Origin: Yoonia rosea | GTDB lineage: Bacteria > Pseudomonadota > Alphaproteobacteria > Rhodobacterales > Rhodobacteraceae | Assembly: GCF_900156505.1 (NCBI RefSeq) | Contig: NZ_FTPR01000001.1 | Span: 558,001 to 622,000 of the forward strand | Direction: 5' to 3' | DNA: 64,000 bases | Shown: in pieces, positions 1 to 9,090 of the stretch | How the letters are laid out: each line of letters begins with the position of its first letter | How positions within the stretch are numbered: the first letter of the stretch is position 1 | Notes under the pieces: model-generated | The model's database searches: none | Seen by the model: only the letters and a program-made list of their open reading frames with translations | What the model was told of the DNA's origin: nothing | Program-made: the position numbers and the translations under genes

Positions 1-45
1 ACGCCGGGCCCCGATTTTGACGCGGCCAAACTGGAGGGGATGTGA
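1..45 (+). CDS. 3' end of an unidentified upstream gene
   Basis: The frame starting at base 1 reads through 14 codons (ending in ...AAKLEGM) to a TGA at 43-45, which shares its last base with the ATG of the next gene (TGATG). That arrangement is typical of translationally coupled genes in this window, so these bases are probably the tail of a gene co-transcribed with cimA. Too little is present to name it. Confidence 0.4.
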   Translation, partial: TPGPDFDAAKLEGM

Positions 46-1670
46 TGGCCAAAGAACGTCTCTACCTCTTCGACACCACATTGCGCGACGGGGCGCAAAC
101 CCAAGGGGTGCAGTTTTCCGCCGGTGAAAAGCACCAGATCGCGGCCGTTCTGGACAGTCTGGGGCTTGATTACATCGAAGGCGGCTGGCCGGGTGCGAAC
201 CCGACCGACACCGAGTTTTTCGCAAATCCACCGCAAACCAAGGCCACCTTTACCGCCTTTGGCATGACCAAGCGCAATGGCCGCTCGGCCGAGAATGACG
301 ACGTGCTGGCGGCGGTGATGAATGCGGGCACGGCGGCGGTCTGTCTGGTGGGCAAGGCCCATGATTTCCATGTGACGACCGCCCTTGGCATCAGCCTTGC
401 GGACAACATCGAGAACGTCGCCGCGAGCTTTGCCCATCTCACAGCGCAGGGCCGCGAGGGGCTCTTTGACGCCGAGCATTTCTTTGATGGCTATAAGGCC
501 AACCCGGACTATGCCTTGCAGGTCGTGCATGCGGCCTACGCGGCTGGTGCGCGCTGGATCGTGCTCTGCGATACCAATGGCGGTGTGCTGCCGCATGAGG
601 TGTCGCAGATCGTCACGGAGGTGATTGCCAGCGGCATTCCGGGCGATCATCTGGCGATCCATACCCACAACGACACCGAAAACGCGGTGGCCAATTCACT
701 GGCGGCGGTGCTGGCGGGCGTGCGGCAGGTGCAGGGGACGCTGAACGGGCTGGGCGAACGCTGTGGCAATGCCAACCTGACTACGCTGATCCCGACGCTG
801 CTGCTGAAAGAGCCCTATGCCAGCCGGTTTGAAACCGGTGTCACGCCCGCAGCGCTCAAAGGTTTGCGCCGTGCGTCGCGCCTGCTGGATGATATTCTGA
901 ACCGTGTGCCCGCCAAACAGGCGCCCTATGTGGGTGCCTCGGCCTTTGCGCATAAATCGGGGCTGCATGCCTCGGCCATTGCCAAGGATCCCAGCACCTA
1001 TGAACACGTCGACCCCGCGTTGGTCGGCAACACGCGGATTGTACCCATGTCGAACCAGGCGGGGCAGTCCAACCTGCGCGCGCGCCTGCTTGAGGCAGGG
1101 CTCGAGGTCGCGGCCGATGATCCCGCCTTGGCGCGGATTGTCGAACGGGTGAAGGAACGCGAGGCGCAGGGCTATTCCTATGACACGGCACAGGCCAGTT
1201 TCGAGCTTTTGGCGCGCGAAGAGCTTGGCGCCTTGCCCCGTTTTTTTGAGGTCAAACGCTACCGCGTCACCGTCGAGCGGCGCAAGAACAAGCGCAACCA
1301 GATGGTGTCAATCTCCGAGGCGGTTGTTGTCACCAAGGTGCGCGGGCAGAAAATGCTGAACGTCAGTGAAAGCCAAGGTCCCGATGGGTCAGATCAGGGT
1401 CCTGTCAACGCGCTGGCCCGCGCTCTCTCCAAGGATTTGGGTCCCTATCAGGACATCATCGACGATATGCAACTTGTTGATTTTAAAGTGCGTATCACCA
1501 ATGGCGGCACTGAGGCTGTGACCCGTGTCATCATCGACAGCGAGGATGGCAAGGGCAGGTCTTGGTCGACTGTGGGGGTGAGTGCGAATATTGTCGACGC
1601 CTCTTTTGATGCGCTGATTGACGCGATCAACTGGAAACTGATCCGTGATGGTGCAAAGGCAGATGCATGA
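45..1670 (+). CDS. cimA: Citramalate synthase
   Basis: Condenses pyruvate and acetyl-CoA to (R)-citramalate, the first step of the pyruvate route to 2-oxobutyrate and isoleucine. The protein (541 residues) has an HMG-CoA-lyase-like TIM barrel with FDTTLRDGAQ at residues 9-18 and the metal-binding HTHND at 206-210, and a C-terminal LeuA-type regulatory domain from about residue 395, where isoleucine feedback would act. Length and motif spacing fit the CimA branch rather than LeuA or homocitrate synthase. A GTG at 42 is in frame directly before the chosen ATG; the ATG overlapping the upstream stop is preferred. The next gene overlaps by 4 bp (ATGA), so the two are probably co-translated. Confidence 0.92.
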   Translation: MAKERLYLFDTTLRDGAQTQGVQFSAGEKHQIAAVLDSLGLDYIEGGWPGANPTDTEFFANPPQTKATFTAFGMTKRNGRSAENDDVLAAVMNAGTAAVCLVGKAHDFHVTTALGISLADNIENVAASFAHLTAQGREGLFDAEHFFDGYKANPDYALQVVHAAYAAGARWIVLCDTNGGVLPHEVSQIVTEVIASGIPGDHLAIHTHNDTENAVANSLAAVLAGVRQVQGTLNGLGERCGNANLTTLIPTLLLKEPYASRFETGVTPAALKGLRRASRLLDDILNRVPAKQAPYVGASAFAHKSGLHASAIAKDPSTYEHVDPALVGNTRIVPMSNQAGQSNLRARLLEAGLEVAADDPALARIVERVKEREAQGYSYDTAQASFELLAREELGALPRFFEVKRYRVTVERRKNKRNQMVSISEAVVVTKVRGQKMLNVSESQGPDGSDQGPVNALARALSKDLGPYQDIIDDMQLVDFKVRITNGGTEAVTRVIIDSEDGKGRSWSTVGVSANIVDASFDALIDAINWKLIRDGAKADA

Positions 1671-2434
1671 GCTTTGAGGCCTGCGCTGCACTGGTTGAAA
1701 AGGCCGATCCGCTGCGGTTTCGGGCGGCGATGGCAGCCTCCGTTCCCGCGCGGAAAATCCTGTTTCCACTCTATGCGTTCAACGTTGAAGTCGCGCGCGC
1801 CCCGTGGGTGACGCAAGAGGCGATGATTGCCGAAATGCGCCTGCAATGGTGGCGTGATGCGCTGGAAGAGATCGCCGCCGGCAAAACACCACGGCGCCAT
1901 GAGGTGGTGGATGCGCTGGCAGGGTGTCTGGATGCAGAAGGCGCGCGCTGTCTGGACGGTTTGGTCGCCGCGCGGCGGTGGGATGTCTATTCCGAGCCTT
2001 TCGAGGACCGCGCGCATTTTGATGAATATATCAACGCCACCTCGGCGCATCTGATGTGGACCGCCGCCCGCCTGTTGGGTGAGGCAGATGAAGGGGTTGT
2101 GCGTGATTTCGGTTATGGCGTCGGGGTTGCGAATATTCTTCAGGCCTATCCCGCGCTCAATGGTCAGGGCCGCAAGCCTTTGGCCGATACCAGCGACGCC
2201 GCCATTGCGGCGTTGGCCGCCTCTGGTCAGGCGCGTCTGGACAAGGCGCGCAAAAGCCGCCGTTCTGTATCAAAGGCGGCGGGGGCTGCGTTGATTGCTG
2301 GCTATCATGCGCGGCCTGTGCTGCAACGGGTTCAGCGTGAACCGGCACGTGTTGTGGCGGATGCGCTTGATGTGAACCCCGCGCGCGACAGTCTGCGGTT
2401 CCTGAACGTGTCGTTGCGCGGCTGGTGGTGCTAG
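1667..2434 (+). CDS. Squalene/phytoene synthase-fold protein (NDUFAF6-like)
   Basis: 255 residues of the all-alpha head-to-head prenyl synthase fold. The sequence around LYAFNVEVARAPW and MRLQWWRDALEEI matches the stand-alone bacterial relatives of mitochondrial NDUFAF6 (a complex I assembly factor). In true phytoene synthases the segment after LYAF carries an Asp-rich DxxxD diphosphate-binding motif; here the Asp residues are missing, and the second motif region (FGYGVGVANILQA) also lacks them. I therefore doubt prenyl synthase activity. No carotenoid genes are nearby. It overlaps cimA by 4 bp, and its stop codon interlocks with that of the convergent transporter gene (CTAG at 2431-2434). 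Confidence 0.75.
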   Translation: MSFEACAALVEKADPLRFRAAMAASVPARKILFPLYAFNVEVARAPWVTQEAMIAEMRLQWWRDALEEIAAGKTPRRHEVVDALAGCLDAEGARCLDGLVAARRWDVYSEPFEDRAHFDEYINATSAHLMWTAARLLGEADEGVVRDFGYGVGVANILQAYPALNGQGRKPLADTSDAAIAALAASGQARLDKARKSRRSVSKAAGAALIAGYHARPVLQRVQREPARVVADALDVNPARDSLRFLNVSLRGWWC

Positions 2435-3645
2435 ACCGCCATTCTGGGTTGCCGCACCAGCCAGATCAGTGACCCGCCAGCCAGCACGAGAAACGGAACC
2501 ATTGCAAGGTTCACCGCATTCCAGCCCTCGACAGCGGTGCCGCCCGAGCAGTTCATCAAACCGCCCGAGGCCAGCGAAGCCACAGTCACCATGCCAAAGA
2601 CGATCATGTCGTTCATGCCTTGCACTGCGCCGCGCTCTTCTGGACGGTGCGCGCCTGCCAGCATGGTTGTGGCCCCGATAAAGCCAAAGTTCCAGCCAAG
2701 CCCCAAAAGGATCAGCGCAATGTAGAAATTGGTCAGCGCGACACCGGACAACGCCACGATCCCGGCGAAAGCAAGAATGACCAGCCCGAGCGAGACGATC
2801 CGCTCGACGCCGAAACGCGCAATCAGGTGGCCGGTGAAGAAGGAGGGCGCAAACATCGCCAGAACGTGGGCCGAGACGATGTCATTGGCGTTGGCTGTGG
2901 TAAAGCCACAGCCCACAACGGCCAAAGGTGTCGAGGTCATCACGAGGTTCATCAGGGAATAGGACACCATCGCGCAGATGATCGCGACAAGCACCCGTGG
3001 GTCGCGCAGCAGTTCGAGCCGCGACCGCCCGACCACCGCTGTGGTTTCCGGTTCGCGTTTCGTGCCTTTGGGCAGGTCGAGCCAGAGAAACAGGAGCATC
3101 CCGACAAGGTTCAGCACGATGATGGCCATATAGGTCCCAAGGAAGGGCACAACATAGGCGTCTTGCACCAGCTTGTTGAGTTGCGGGCCAATCACCGCCG
3201 AGAGAAGCCCGCCAGCCATCACGTAGGAGATGGCTTTTGGACGGAACGCCTCTGAGGCAGTATCGGTCGCGGCGAAGCGGTAAAAACCCTGTGCGGACAT
3301 ATAGATGCCGGTGAGATATGAGCCAGCCAGCAGAATAATAAATGAACCTGTATAAAGACCGTAGGCCGAGACAGCTGCCCCCATGGCCCCCGCAAAGGCC
3401 CCGATGAAAAAGCCGAAGCGGCGGCCGTTGCGTTGCATCAAGGGGCTGATCCAGGGTGCTGTGGTCATGGACCCGAAGACGATGAACGAGATCGGCAGGG
3501 TGGCAAGACAGGGGTTCGTGGCCAGTTGCCCACCCGCAAGTCCGCCCACGACAAAGATCATCGGAAGTTGCGCGCCCAGAATGGCCTGAGCAAGCACCAG
3601 AACGGCCACATTACGTTTGGCCCGTGTGTCATCAGCTATTATCAT
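2431..3645 (-). CDS. MFS transporter
   Basis: About 404 residues with roughly twelve hydrophobic segments and the spaced Gly/Arg loops of the major facilitator superfamily (LMQRNGRRFGF after helix 2). It most resembles the YfkF/arabinose-efflux-like branch, but the substrate cannot be read from the sequence. The start chosen is the ATG at 3645 (MIIADDTRAKR); a TTG 36 bases further up is in frame but its product begins with an unlikely Arg-rich stretch. It lies 44 bp downstream of cobB on the same strand, so co-transcription with cobB is possible, but a cobalamin-related role is only guilt by association. Confidence 0.8.
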   Translation of the reverse strand: MIIADDTRAKRNVAVLVLAQAILGAQLPMIFVVGGLAGGQLATNPCLATLPISFIVFGSMTTAPWISPLMQRNGRRFGFFIGAFAGAMGAAVSAYGLYTGSFIILLAGSYLTGIYMSAQGFYRFAATDTASEAFRPKAISYVMAGGLLSAVIGPQLNKLVQDAYVVPFLGTYMAIIVLNLVGMLLFLWLDLPKGTKREPETTAVVGRSRLELLRDPRVLVAIICAMVSYSLMNLVMTSTPLAVVGCGFTTANANDIVSAHVLAMFAPSFFTGHLIARFGVERIVSLGLVILAFAGIVALSGVALTNFYIALILLGLGWNFGFIGATTMLAGAHRPEERGAVQGMNDMIVFGMVTVASLASGGLMNCSGGTAVEGWNAVNLAMVPFLVLAGGSLIWLVRQPRMAV

Positions 3646-3689
3646 TTCGACATCGTTACGCCTGCGCCTGAGGCAGGGCAAGGGCTTGG

Positions 3690-4991
3690 TTAAGCGGCGT
3701 CGATAATATGGGCGAAGCTGCCGCTGACATTGTCACGGATCAACCCCATGGCGGGCAGGGGCGTGCCTTCGGCGTCGGTGGCCGCAAAAAGCGGTGTGCC
3801 GCTGGCCTTCAGGGTTGTGGCATAGTGGAATTCATGCCCCTTCCACGCGCCGGCAAAGGGACCCGCCAGCGCCTGCAGGTCGCGATAGCCCAGATGCAAG
3901 GCGCGTTTCTCAAAGGACGTTTCCAAAGCGAGAAGCCCGGCCATTTGATGCGCCGTGCCCTCTGCGTCAATCAGCACCGCGCCCAAGGTCATATAGCCCC
4001 CGCATTCGCCGTAAATCTGGGCATTTGATCTGCGCAACGATCCAAGAAAGCGGGCGTTCGCCGCAAGGCGTCCGGCGTAGAGTTCGGGATAGCCGCCGGG
4101 CAGATAGATAAGGTCTGCATCCGGCGCGGCCTCATCTGCGAGGGGGGAGAAGAACTGCAAGTCCGCCCCCGCGTCGCGCCAGTCTTGCAGCAAGTGCGGA
4201 TAGCAAAAGGCAAAGGCCGCGTCTTGGGCGATTGCAATGCGCTGCGCTGGCGGAATGGCTTTGTGAGACGGTCCGGATGCGTATGCGGTGGGGTGCAACA
4301 TGGCTTGAATTGCATCCATGTCGCAGTGATTTGCGATCAGGGTAGCGGCTGCATCAAGATACGCCTCAAGGTCAGGCCTTTCCTGCGCCTGCACCAGACC
4401 GAGATGCCGTGACGGCTGGCTCAGGGCCGCTGTGCGGGGAATAACGCCGAGGATAGGTACATTTGCAAGCGCGCGCCGGAGCATGGCTTCGTGTCGGGGC
4501 GACCCCACGTTGTTGAGGATCACGCCCGCAATATGCACATCCGCGTCATGGGCCATGAACCCGTGCACCAAGGGCGCGACTGACCCTGCCATTTTGCCGG
4601 CATCCACGATCAGGATCACAGGCAGACCCAAGATGCGCGCAAGATCGGCAGTCGCCCCTTTGCTGTCGGGTGGGGCGCCGTCAAACAGCCCCATTGCCCC
4701 TTCGATAATAAGCGGCAGAGGGCCGGTGGCCAGTGACGTGATGCGCGCGGCGGTCATGGCCCATGCGTCAAGGTTCAGGCAGGGCTGTCCGCAGGCGGCT
4801 TCGTGAAAGCGCGGATCAATGTAATCTGGACCTGATTTTGCGCCGCGCACTGCGATGCCGCGGTTCTTGAGCGCGCGCAGTATGCCCAAGGTGACAGTTG
4901 TTTTGCCGCTGCCGGAAGCAGGGGCTGCGAAAATGAAGCTCATCGCGCGAGGAGGCGCGGGGATGCCTCCGGCGGAAGTTTGATCGGACAT
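3690..4991 (-). CDS. cobB: Cobyrinic/hydrogenobyrinic acid a,c-diamide synthase
   Basis: ATP- and glutamine-dependent amidation of the a and c side chains of the corrin ring. The P-loop ASGSGKTT is at residues 25-32, and the C-terminal class I glutamine amidotransferase domain has its nucleophile in YGECGGY (Cys330) and the closing GSFAH near the end. The first 16 residues are odd: the ATG at 4991 and the first nine codons lie inside a 35-bp dispersed repeat, and no good ribosome site precedes it. The ATG at 4943 (MSFIFAAP) gives the N-terminus usual for the family and may be the original start. cobA follows upstream on the same strand, 25 bp away. Confidence 0.9.
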   Translation of the reverse strand: MSDQTSAGGIPAPPRAMSFIFAAPASGSGKTTVTLGILRALKNRGIAVRGAKSGPDYIDPRFHEAACGQPCLNLDAWAMTAARITSLATGPLPLIIEGAMGLFDGAPPDSKGATADLARILGLPVILIVDAGKMAGSVAPLVHGFMAHDADVHIAGVILNNVGSPRHEAMLRRALANVPILGVIPRTAALSQPSRHLGLVQAQERPDLEAYLDAAATLIANHCDMDAIQAMLHPTAYASGPSHKAIPPAQRIAIAQDAAFAFCYPHLLQDWRDAGADLQFFSPLADEAAPDADLIYLPGGYPELYAGRLAANARFLGSLRRSNAQIYGECGGYMTLGAVLIDAEGTAHQMAGLLALETSFEKRALHLGYRDLQALAGPFAGAWKGHEFHYATTLKASGTPLFAATDAEGTPLPAMGLIRDNVSGSFAHIIDAA

Positions 4992-4999
4992 GGAAAGTA
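4965..4999. repeat. 35-bp dispersed repeat, copy 1 (overlaps cobB start)
   Basis: Begins gcctccggcggaagttt and ends ggacatggaaagta. It is identical to 50628-50662 except for one C/T difference near the middle. This copy covers the annotated start and first codons of cobB; the other copy sits between the recA terminator and alaS. The location in or next to intergenic DNA and the lack of any ORF logic suggest a small intergenic repeat family. Confidence 0.85.
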
Positions 5000-5015
5000 G
5001 GGCGGCATTGATGCC

Positions 5016-5867
5016 TCAGGCAGATTCAGCAGGGCGGCCACGGCCCAAAGGATCAAGATTGCGCGGCGGGTTCCCTGCAGCCATCCCCTGCCAGTCGAGC
5101 ACCTGCCGCATCAGCACCGATTGCCCGATGCAGATAATCGCAGGCGGGGCCAGTGCGGCGGCAGCGATGTCTGCGACAATGGTTCCGAGTGTGGTTTCGA
5201 GCACCTGTTGGTCTTCGGTCGTGGCAGTCGTGACCACAGCGACAGGTTCATGCATGCTGCGCCCTGCAGTGATCAGTTGTTCGGCAATCTGGGCGATGTG
5301 TTTCATGCCCATATAGATGACGATGACCTGACTGCCTTTGGAGATGCTGGCCCAGTCAAGTGAACTGGGCGTGTTGCCGGACTGGTCGTGGCCTGTGACG
5401 AAAGTTACCGACTGGTTCACATCACGGTGGGTGACGGGGATACCCGCGTAGGCCAGCCCGCCGATCCCTGCAGAGATACCGGGGATGATACGGATCGGGA
5501 TGTTATGTTGCACGAGGGTCTGGGCCTCTTCACCGCCGCGCCCGAAGACGAAAGGATCGCCGCCTTTCAGACGCAGGACACGTTTGCCTGCGCGCGCAAG
5601 ATCAACCAGCCGCAGAGAGATGTCGCGCTGTTTGGCAGAGGGTTTGCCGCCGCGTTTGCCTGCATAGATATGTTCGGCCTGCGGGGCCCATGACAGGATT
5701 TGTTCCTGTACCAGTGCATCATAGATCACCACATCCGCCTGACGAAGTGCGTTGACCGCATGGAGCGTCAACAGCCCCGGATCACCCGGACCCGCGCCAC
5801 AAAGCCAGACCCAGCCGCGTTCCAGCGTGGGCCATGTGTGGGAGGGAAGGGGGATATCGGTGCTCAT
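5016..5867 (-). CDS. cobA: Uroporphyrinogen-III C-methyltransferase (SUMT)
   Basis: Makes precorrin-2 from uroporphyrinogen III with two SAM-dependent methylations, the entry to cobalamin (and sirohaem). 283 residues with the expected tetrapyrrole methylase motifs: CGAGPGDPGLLTL near the N-terminus, RLKGGDPFVFGRGGEE, and PGISAGIGG. No siroheme oxidase/ferrochelatase domain is attached, so this is the single-function CobA type rather than CysG. The ATG at 5867 (MSTDIPLPS) is chosen because the long in-frame extension upstream would run into cbiD and lacks family similarity. Divergent from cbiD across a 98-bp gap. Confidence 0.93.
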   Translation of the reverse strand: MSTDIPLPSHTWPTLERGWVWLCGAGPGDPGLLTLHAVNALRQADVVIYDALVQEQILSWAPQAEHIYAGKRGGKPSAKQRDISLRLVDLARAGKRVLRLKGGDPFVFGRGGEEAQTLVQHNIPIRIIPGISAGIGGLAYAGIPVTHRDVNQSVTFVTGHDQSGNTPSSLDWASISKGSQVIVIYMGMKHIAQIAEQLITAGRSMHEPVAVVTTATTEDQQVLETTLGTIVADIAAAALAPPAIICIGQSVLMRQVLDWQGMAAGNPPRNLDPLGRGRPAESA

Positions 5868-5965
5868 GCCCCCTTTATGCCGCCGATTGCGGGGCTTGGA
5901 AAGGTGGCAAACGACCTCGTATTGGTGATTGCCGTCACCGCCCGCCCTGCCTATCGTCGCGCGCA

Positions 5966-7015
5966 ATGAGTGATGACACCACACCCCAATTGCGCCGTGG
6001 CTGGACCACGGGGGCCTGTGCAACGGCGGCGACCAAAGCGGCTTTGATGCGTCTTTGGGGCGGTGCCTTTGTGCGCGAGGTGGGGATCGTGTTGCCCAAG
6101 GGCGAAACGCCGGTCTTTCCGCTGGCCTTGGCGGAGGCAGGCGAGGGCTGGGCGCGTGTGGGGATTACCAAGGACGCAGGCGATGATCCCGATGTCACGC
6201 ATGGCGCGCTGATTGTCGTGACAGTGCGCCCGTCCGATAAGGGCATTGTTTTTCAGGCAGGTGAAGGGGTGGGGACAGTCACCAAACCCGGACTGCCGAT
6301 TGGCGTGGGCGAGCCTGCGATCAATCCGGTGCCCCGTCAGATGATGACGGACGTTGTTGAAGAAATGGCAGCGCACTACGGGCAGCGCCCTGATGTGGTA
6401 ATCGAGGTGTCCGTGCCCGGAGGTGCAGAGATTGCGCTCAAGACATGGAACCCTCGTTTGGGAATTACGGGGGGGCTGTCGATCCTTGGGACGACAGGTG
6501 TTGTGCGGCCCTTTAGTTGCGCGGCCTGGATCGCCTCGATCCATCGCGGAATAGATGTGGCTCGTGCGGCGGGTCTGACCCATGTGGCCGGATGCACGGG
6601 GGCCACATCGGAGGCAACTGTGCAGGCGCTTTATGCGCTGCCCGATCACGCGATGCTGGATATGGGCGATTTCGCGGGGGGGATGCTGAAGTATCTGGTC
6701 AAACACCCTGTCGGGCGCGTCACGATTGGTGGCGGTATCGGCAAGATCACGAAACTTGCGCAAGGCGCGGTGGATTTGCACTCTGCGCGCAGTCAGGTGG
6801 ATTTTGCAGGGCTTGCGGCGATGGTGGGTGATCTGCGCGTGGCAGAGGCGAACACAGCGCTTGAGGCCTATGAGATTGCAGGGCCTATGATGGCGCAAAA
6901 GGTTGCTGATCAGGCACTGGCGCAGGTGCAGGCGCGGTTCGGCGCGGCGGGGATTACCTATGATATCATCATCATCGACCGCAAAGGCACGATTATCGCA
7001 AGGGCTGGCGTATGA
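5966..7015 (+). CDS. cbiD: Cobalt-precorrin-5B C1-methyltransferase
   Basis: Methylates C-1 of the corrin precursor with loss of the two-carbon fragment. 349 residues starting at the ATG at 5966; the family hallmark RRGWTTGACATAATKAAL is at the very N-terminus. CbiD belongs by origin to the oxygen-independent route, whereas cobB and cobK here are named from the aerobic route, in which CobF normally does this step. The stop overlaps the cobK start by 4 bp (ATGA), so CbiD and CobK are probably made together. Confidence 0.93.
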   Translation: MSDDTTPQLRRGWTTGACATAATKAALMRLWGGAFVREVGIVLPKGETPVFPLALAEAGEGWARVGITKDAGDDPDVTHGALIVVTVRPSDKGIVFQAGEGVGTVTKPGLPIGVGEPAINPVPRQMMTDVVEEMAAHYGQRPDVVIEVSVPGGAEIALKTWNPRLGITGGLSILGTTGVVRPFSCAAWIASIHRGIDVARAAGLTHVAGCTGATSEATVQALYALPDHAMLDMGDFAGGMLKYLVKHPVGRVTIGGGIGKITKLAQGAVDLHSARSQVDFAGLAAMVGDLRVAEANTALEAYEIAGPMMAQKVADQALAQVQARFGAAGITYDIIIIDRKGTIIARAGV

Positions 7016-7734
7016 CTTTGTTGATCCTTGGCGGCACCGGAGAGGCGCGGCAGATCGCGGACCGCTTGCAGGGGTATGATGCGGTGATCTCGCTGGCCGG
7101 TGCAACGCGGGCGCCGGCGGCGCAGTCTTTGCCCACACGGATCGGCGGCTTTGGTGGGGCGGACGGGTTTCGCACCTATCTGCAAGAGGCGGGCATCACC
7201 GCTGTTCTGGATGCGACGCATCCCTTTGCCCATCGCATCACAACGCGAACAGCATCCATTTGCCAGTCACTTGGCTTGCCTTACGTGCAGTTCCTGCGCC
7301 CCCCATGGACGCCCGAGACAGGGGACAACTGGATCGAGATTACTTCGGAGACAGAGGCTGCGGCCCATATTCCAGAAGGCTCGGTTGTGTTTCTTGGCAC
7401 GGGGCGTCAGACGCTGGACCGTTTTGCCAATCTGACCGGGCGCGAGGTGATCTGTCGCCAGATCGATCCGCCCGACAAGCCGTTTCCGTTTGCGGGCGGG
7501 CGGTTTCTGGTCGGGCGGCCACCGTTCTCGGTCGCGGATGAAGTGGCGCTCTTTACTGCGCTGGGCGTGCAGTATCTGGTGGTCAAGAACGCGGGTGGTG
7601 CGGCCAGCGGCACCAAGCTGACGGCTGCGCGGCAACTGGGTATTCCTGTGCTGATGATCGCGCGGCCACCGCAAGGCGATTGGCCTGTGGTCGCGACAGT
7701 CGAGGCCGCACGCGCTTGGGTGAACGCCTTGTGA
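7012..7734 (+). CDS. cobK: Precorrin-6A reductase
   Basis: NADPH-dependent reduction of the macrocycle at C18-C19 in corrin synthesis. 240 residues beginning MTLLILGGTGEARQIA, the nucleotide-binding start typical of CobK/CbiJ, with the conserved DATHPFAHRIT motif near residue 67 and a C-terminal KNAGG segment that precedes a variable cap. It overlaps cbiD by 4 bp at its start and the next gene by 4 bp at its end (GTGA). Confidence 0.92.
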   Translation: MTLLILGGTGEARQIADRLQGYDAVISLAGATRAPAAQSLPTRIGGFGGADGFRTYLQEAGITAVLDATHPFAHRITTRTASICQSLGLPYVQFLRPPWTPETGDNWIEITSETEAAAHIPEGSVVFLGTGRQTLDRFANLTGREVICRQIDPPDKPFPFAGGRFLVGRPPFSVADEVALFTALGVQYLVVKNAGGAASGTKLTAARQLGIPVLMIARPPQGDWPVVATVEAARAWVNAL

Positions 7735-8360
7735 GAGAACGCGTGATCATCGGGGATGCCTGCATCGCGGAGGGAGCGGCGTGGCTTGGCCGCAATGATG
7801 CGCGGTTTGCCCGCGCGATGGAAGGGCTGCCACCTTTGCCGCTGCGCCTGAAACCGGACGGCTTCGCGGAACTCCTCAGTGCGATTGTCAGCCAACAGGT
7901 CAGCGTCGCGTCGGCCAATGCGATCTGGGCAAGGTTGCAGGGGGCAGGGATGACAGAACCGCATCCGGTGGCCGCCGCCCGCACGGATGAACTGCGCGCG
8001 CTGGGCCTGAGCCAGCAAAAGGCGCGCTATGCCCATGCTTTGGCCAGTGCCGGAATTGATTATGAGGCTCTGCGCCAAATGCCAGCGCATGATGTGATCA
8101 AGACCCTCACCGCTGTACCCGGGATCGGCGCGTGGACAGCCGAAGTTTATGTGATGTTCTCGTTGGGTCGGGCGGATGTCTTTGCGCCGGGTGATCTTGC
8201 GTTGCAGGAGGCAGCACGCTTGATCTTTGATCTGCCCGCGCGCCCGAAAGAAAGAGAGCTGCGTGTGATGTCCGAGGCTTGGTCGCCGTGGCGATCGGTT
8301 GCAGCGCGCATCATGTGGGCCTACTACAAACATAGCAAACAAAGAGAAGGCATCAGATGA
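7731..8360 (+). CDS. DNA-3-methyladenine glycosylase II (AlkA-type HhH-GPD)
   Basis: Base-excision glycosylase for alkylated purines. The protein (209 residues from the GTG at 7731, which overlaps the cobK stop) has the helix-hairpin-helix segment VPGIGAWTAE followed by the Gly/Pro-rich loop and catalytic Asp in VFAPGDLALQ. There is no N-terminal AlkA/Ogg1-like beta domain, so this is a short, single-domain form. Translational coupling to cobK looks like a gene-order accident; no link with cobalamin is known to me. Confidence 0.85.
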   Translation: MRERVIIGDACIAEGAAWLGRNDARFARAMEGLPPLPLRLKPDGFAELLSAIVSQQVSVASANAIWARLQGAGMTEPHPVAAARTDELRALGLSQQKARYAHALASAGIDYEALRQMPAHDVIKTLTAVPGIGAWTAEVYVMFSLGRADVFAPGDLALQEAARLIFDLPARPKERELRVMSEAWSPWRSVAARIMWAYYKHSKQREGIR

Positions 8361-9025
8361 CACGGGCTTTGGAAGCACAGCGGCGCGAACCGGTCTCGGG
8401 CGAGACCCGTTCTTGTGTAGTTTTCCTGCATGGCTATGGCGCCAATGCAGCGGATTTGATCGGGTTGGCGGATCCGCTGGCCGAGCATATGCCGGATACG
8501 CTTTTCATCGCACCCGATGCGCCCGAGGCCTGTATCGCAGCCCCGATGGGACTTCAGTGGTTTCCGATTCCGTGGATTGACGGCTCAAGCGAGGAAGAAA
8601 GCCGCGCGGGGATGGAAAACGCGGCGGCTGATCTGGATGCGTTTCTTGATGGAGTGATGGTTGATGAAGATCTGCTGCCTGAACAAGTGATCGTGCTTGG
8701 CTTTTCGCAGGGTACGATGATGGCGTTGCATGTGGTGCCACGCCGCGAAGATGCCATTGCGGGGGTCGTTGCCTTTTCGGGGCGTCTGCTGGAACCGGAG
8801 ACGCTGGCTGATGAAGCGCAAAGCAAACCTCCAGTTCTGCTGATCCACGGGGATGCGGATGATGTCGTCCCGCCACAATCGCTGCCGCAGGCGGCCGAGG
8901 CGCTGCAAGAGGCGGGCTGGACCGAGGTCTATGCCCATATCATGAAGGGCACAGGGCATGGCATTGCGCCAGACGGGCTACAGGTCGCGCTGGCGTTCAT
9001 GCGCGACCGTTTCGGCATGGGGTGA
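8357..9025 (+). CDS. Carboxylesterase/phospholipase-type alpha/beta hydrolase
   Basis: 222 residues of the compact esterase family that includes YpfH and human acyl-protein thioesterase. The oxyanion loop FLHGYGAN, the nucleophile elbow GFSQG, the catalytic Asp in GDADDVVP and His in GTGHGI are all present in order, so it should be active on short-chain esters or acyl groups. No signal peptide, hence cytoplasmic. The start codon overlaps the glycosylase stop (ATGA). Confidence 0.87.
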   Translation: MTRALEAQRREPVSGETRSCVVFLHGYGANAADLIGLADPLAEHMPDTLFIAPDAPEACIAAPMGLQWFPIPWIDGSSEEESRAGMENAAADLDAFLDGVMVDEDLLPEQVIVLGFSQGTMMALHVVPRREDAIAGVVAFSGRLLEPETLADEAQSKPPVLLIHGDADDVVPPQSLPQAAEALQEAGWTEVYAHIMKGTGHGIAPDGLQVALAFMRDRFGMG

Positions 9026-9090
9026 TCGGCGGCGTCGCTTGATCTTGCGCCTGGCAGAGAAAAGGACCGATCTTCGAGGCAGGGTTCGGA

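Noticed and set aside
5868..5965. Possible cobalamin riboswitch between cobA and cbiD
   Set aside because: Only 98 bp, no B12-box core and no convincing multi-stem fold; too short for the full aptamer.
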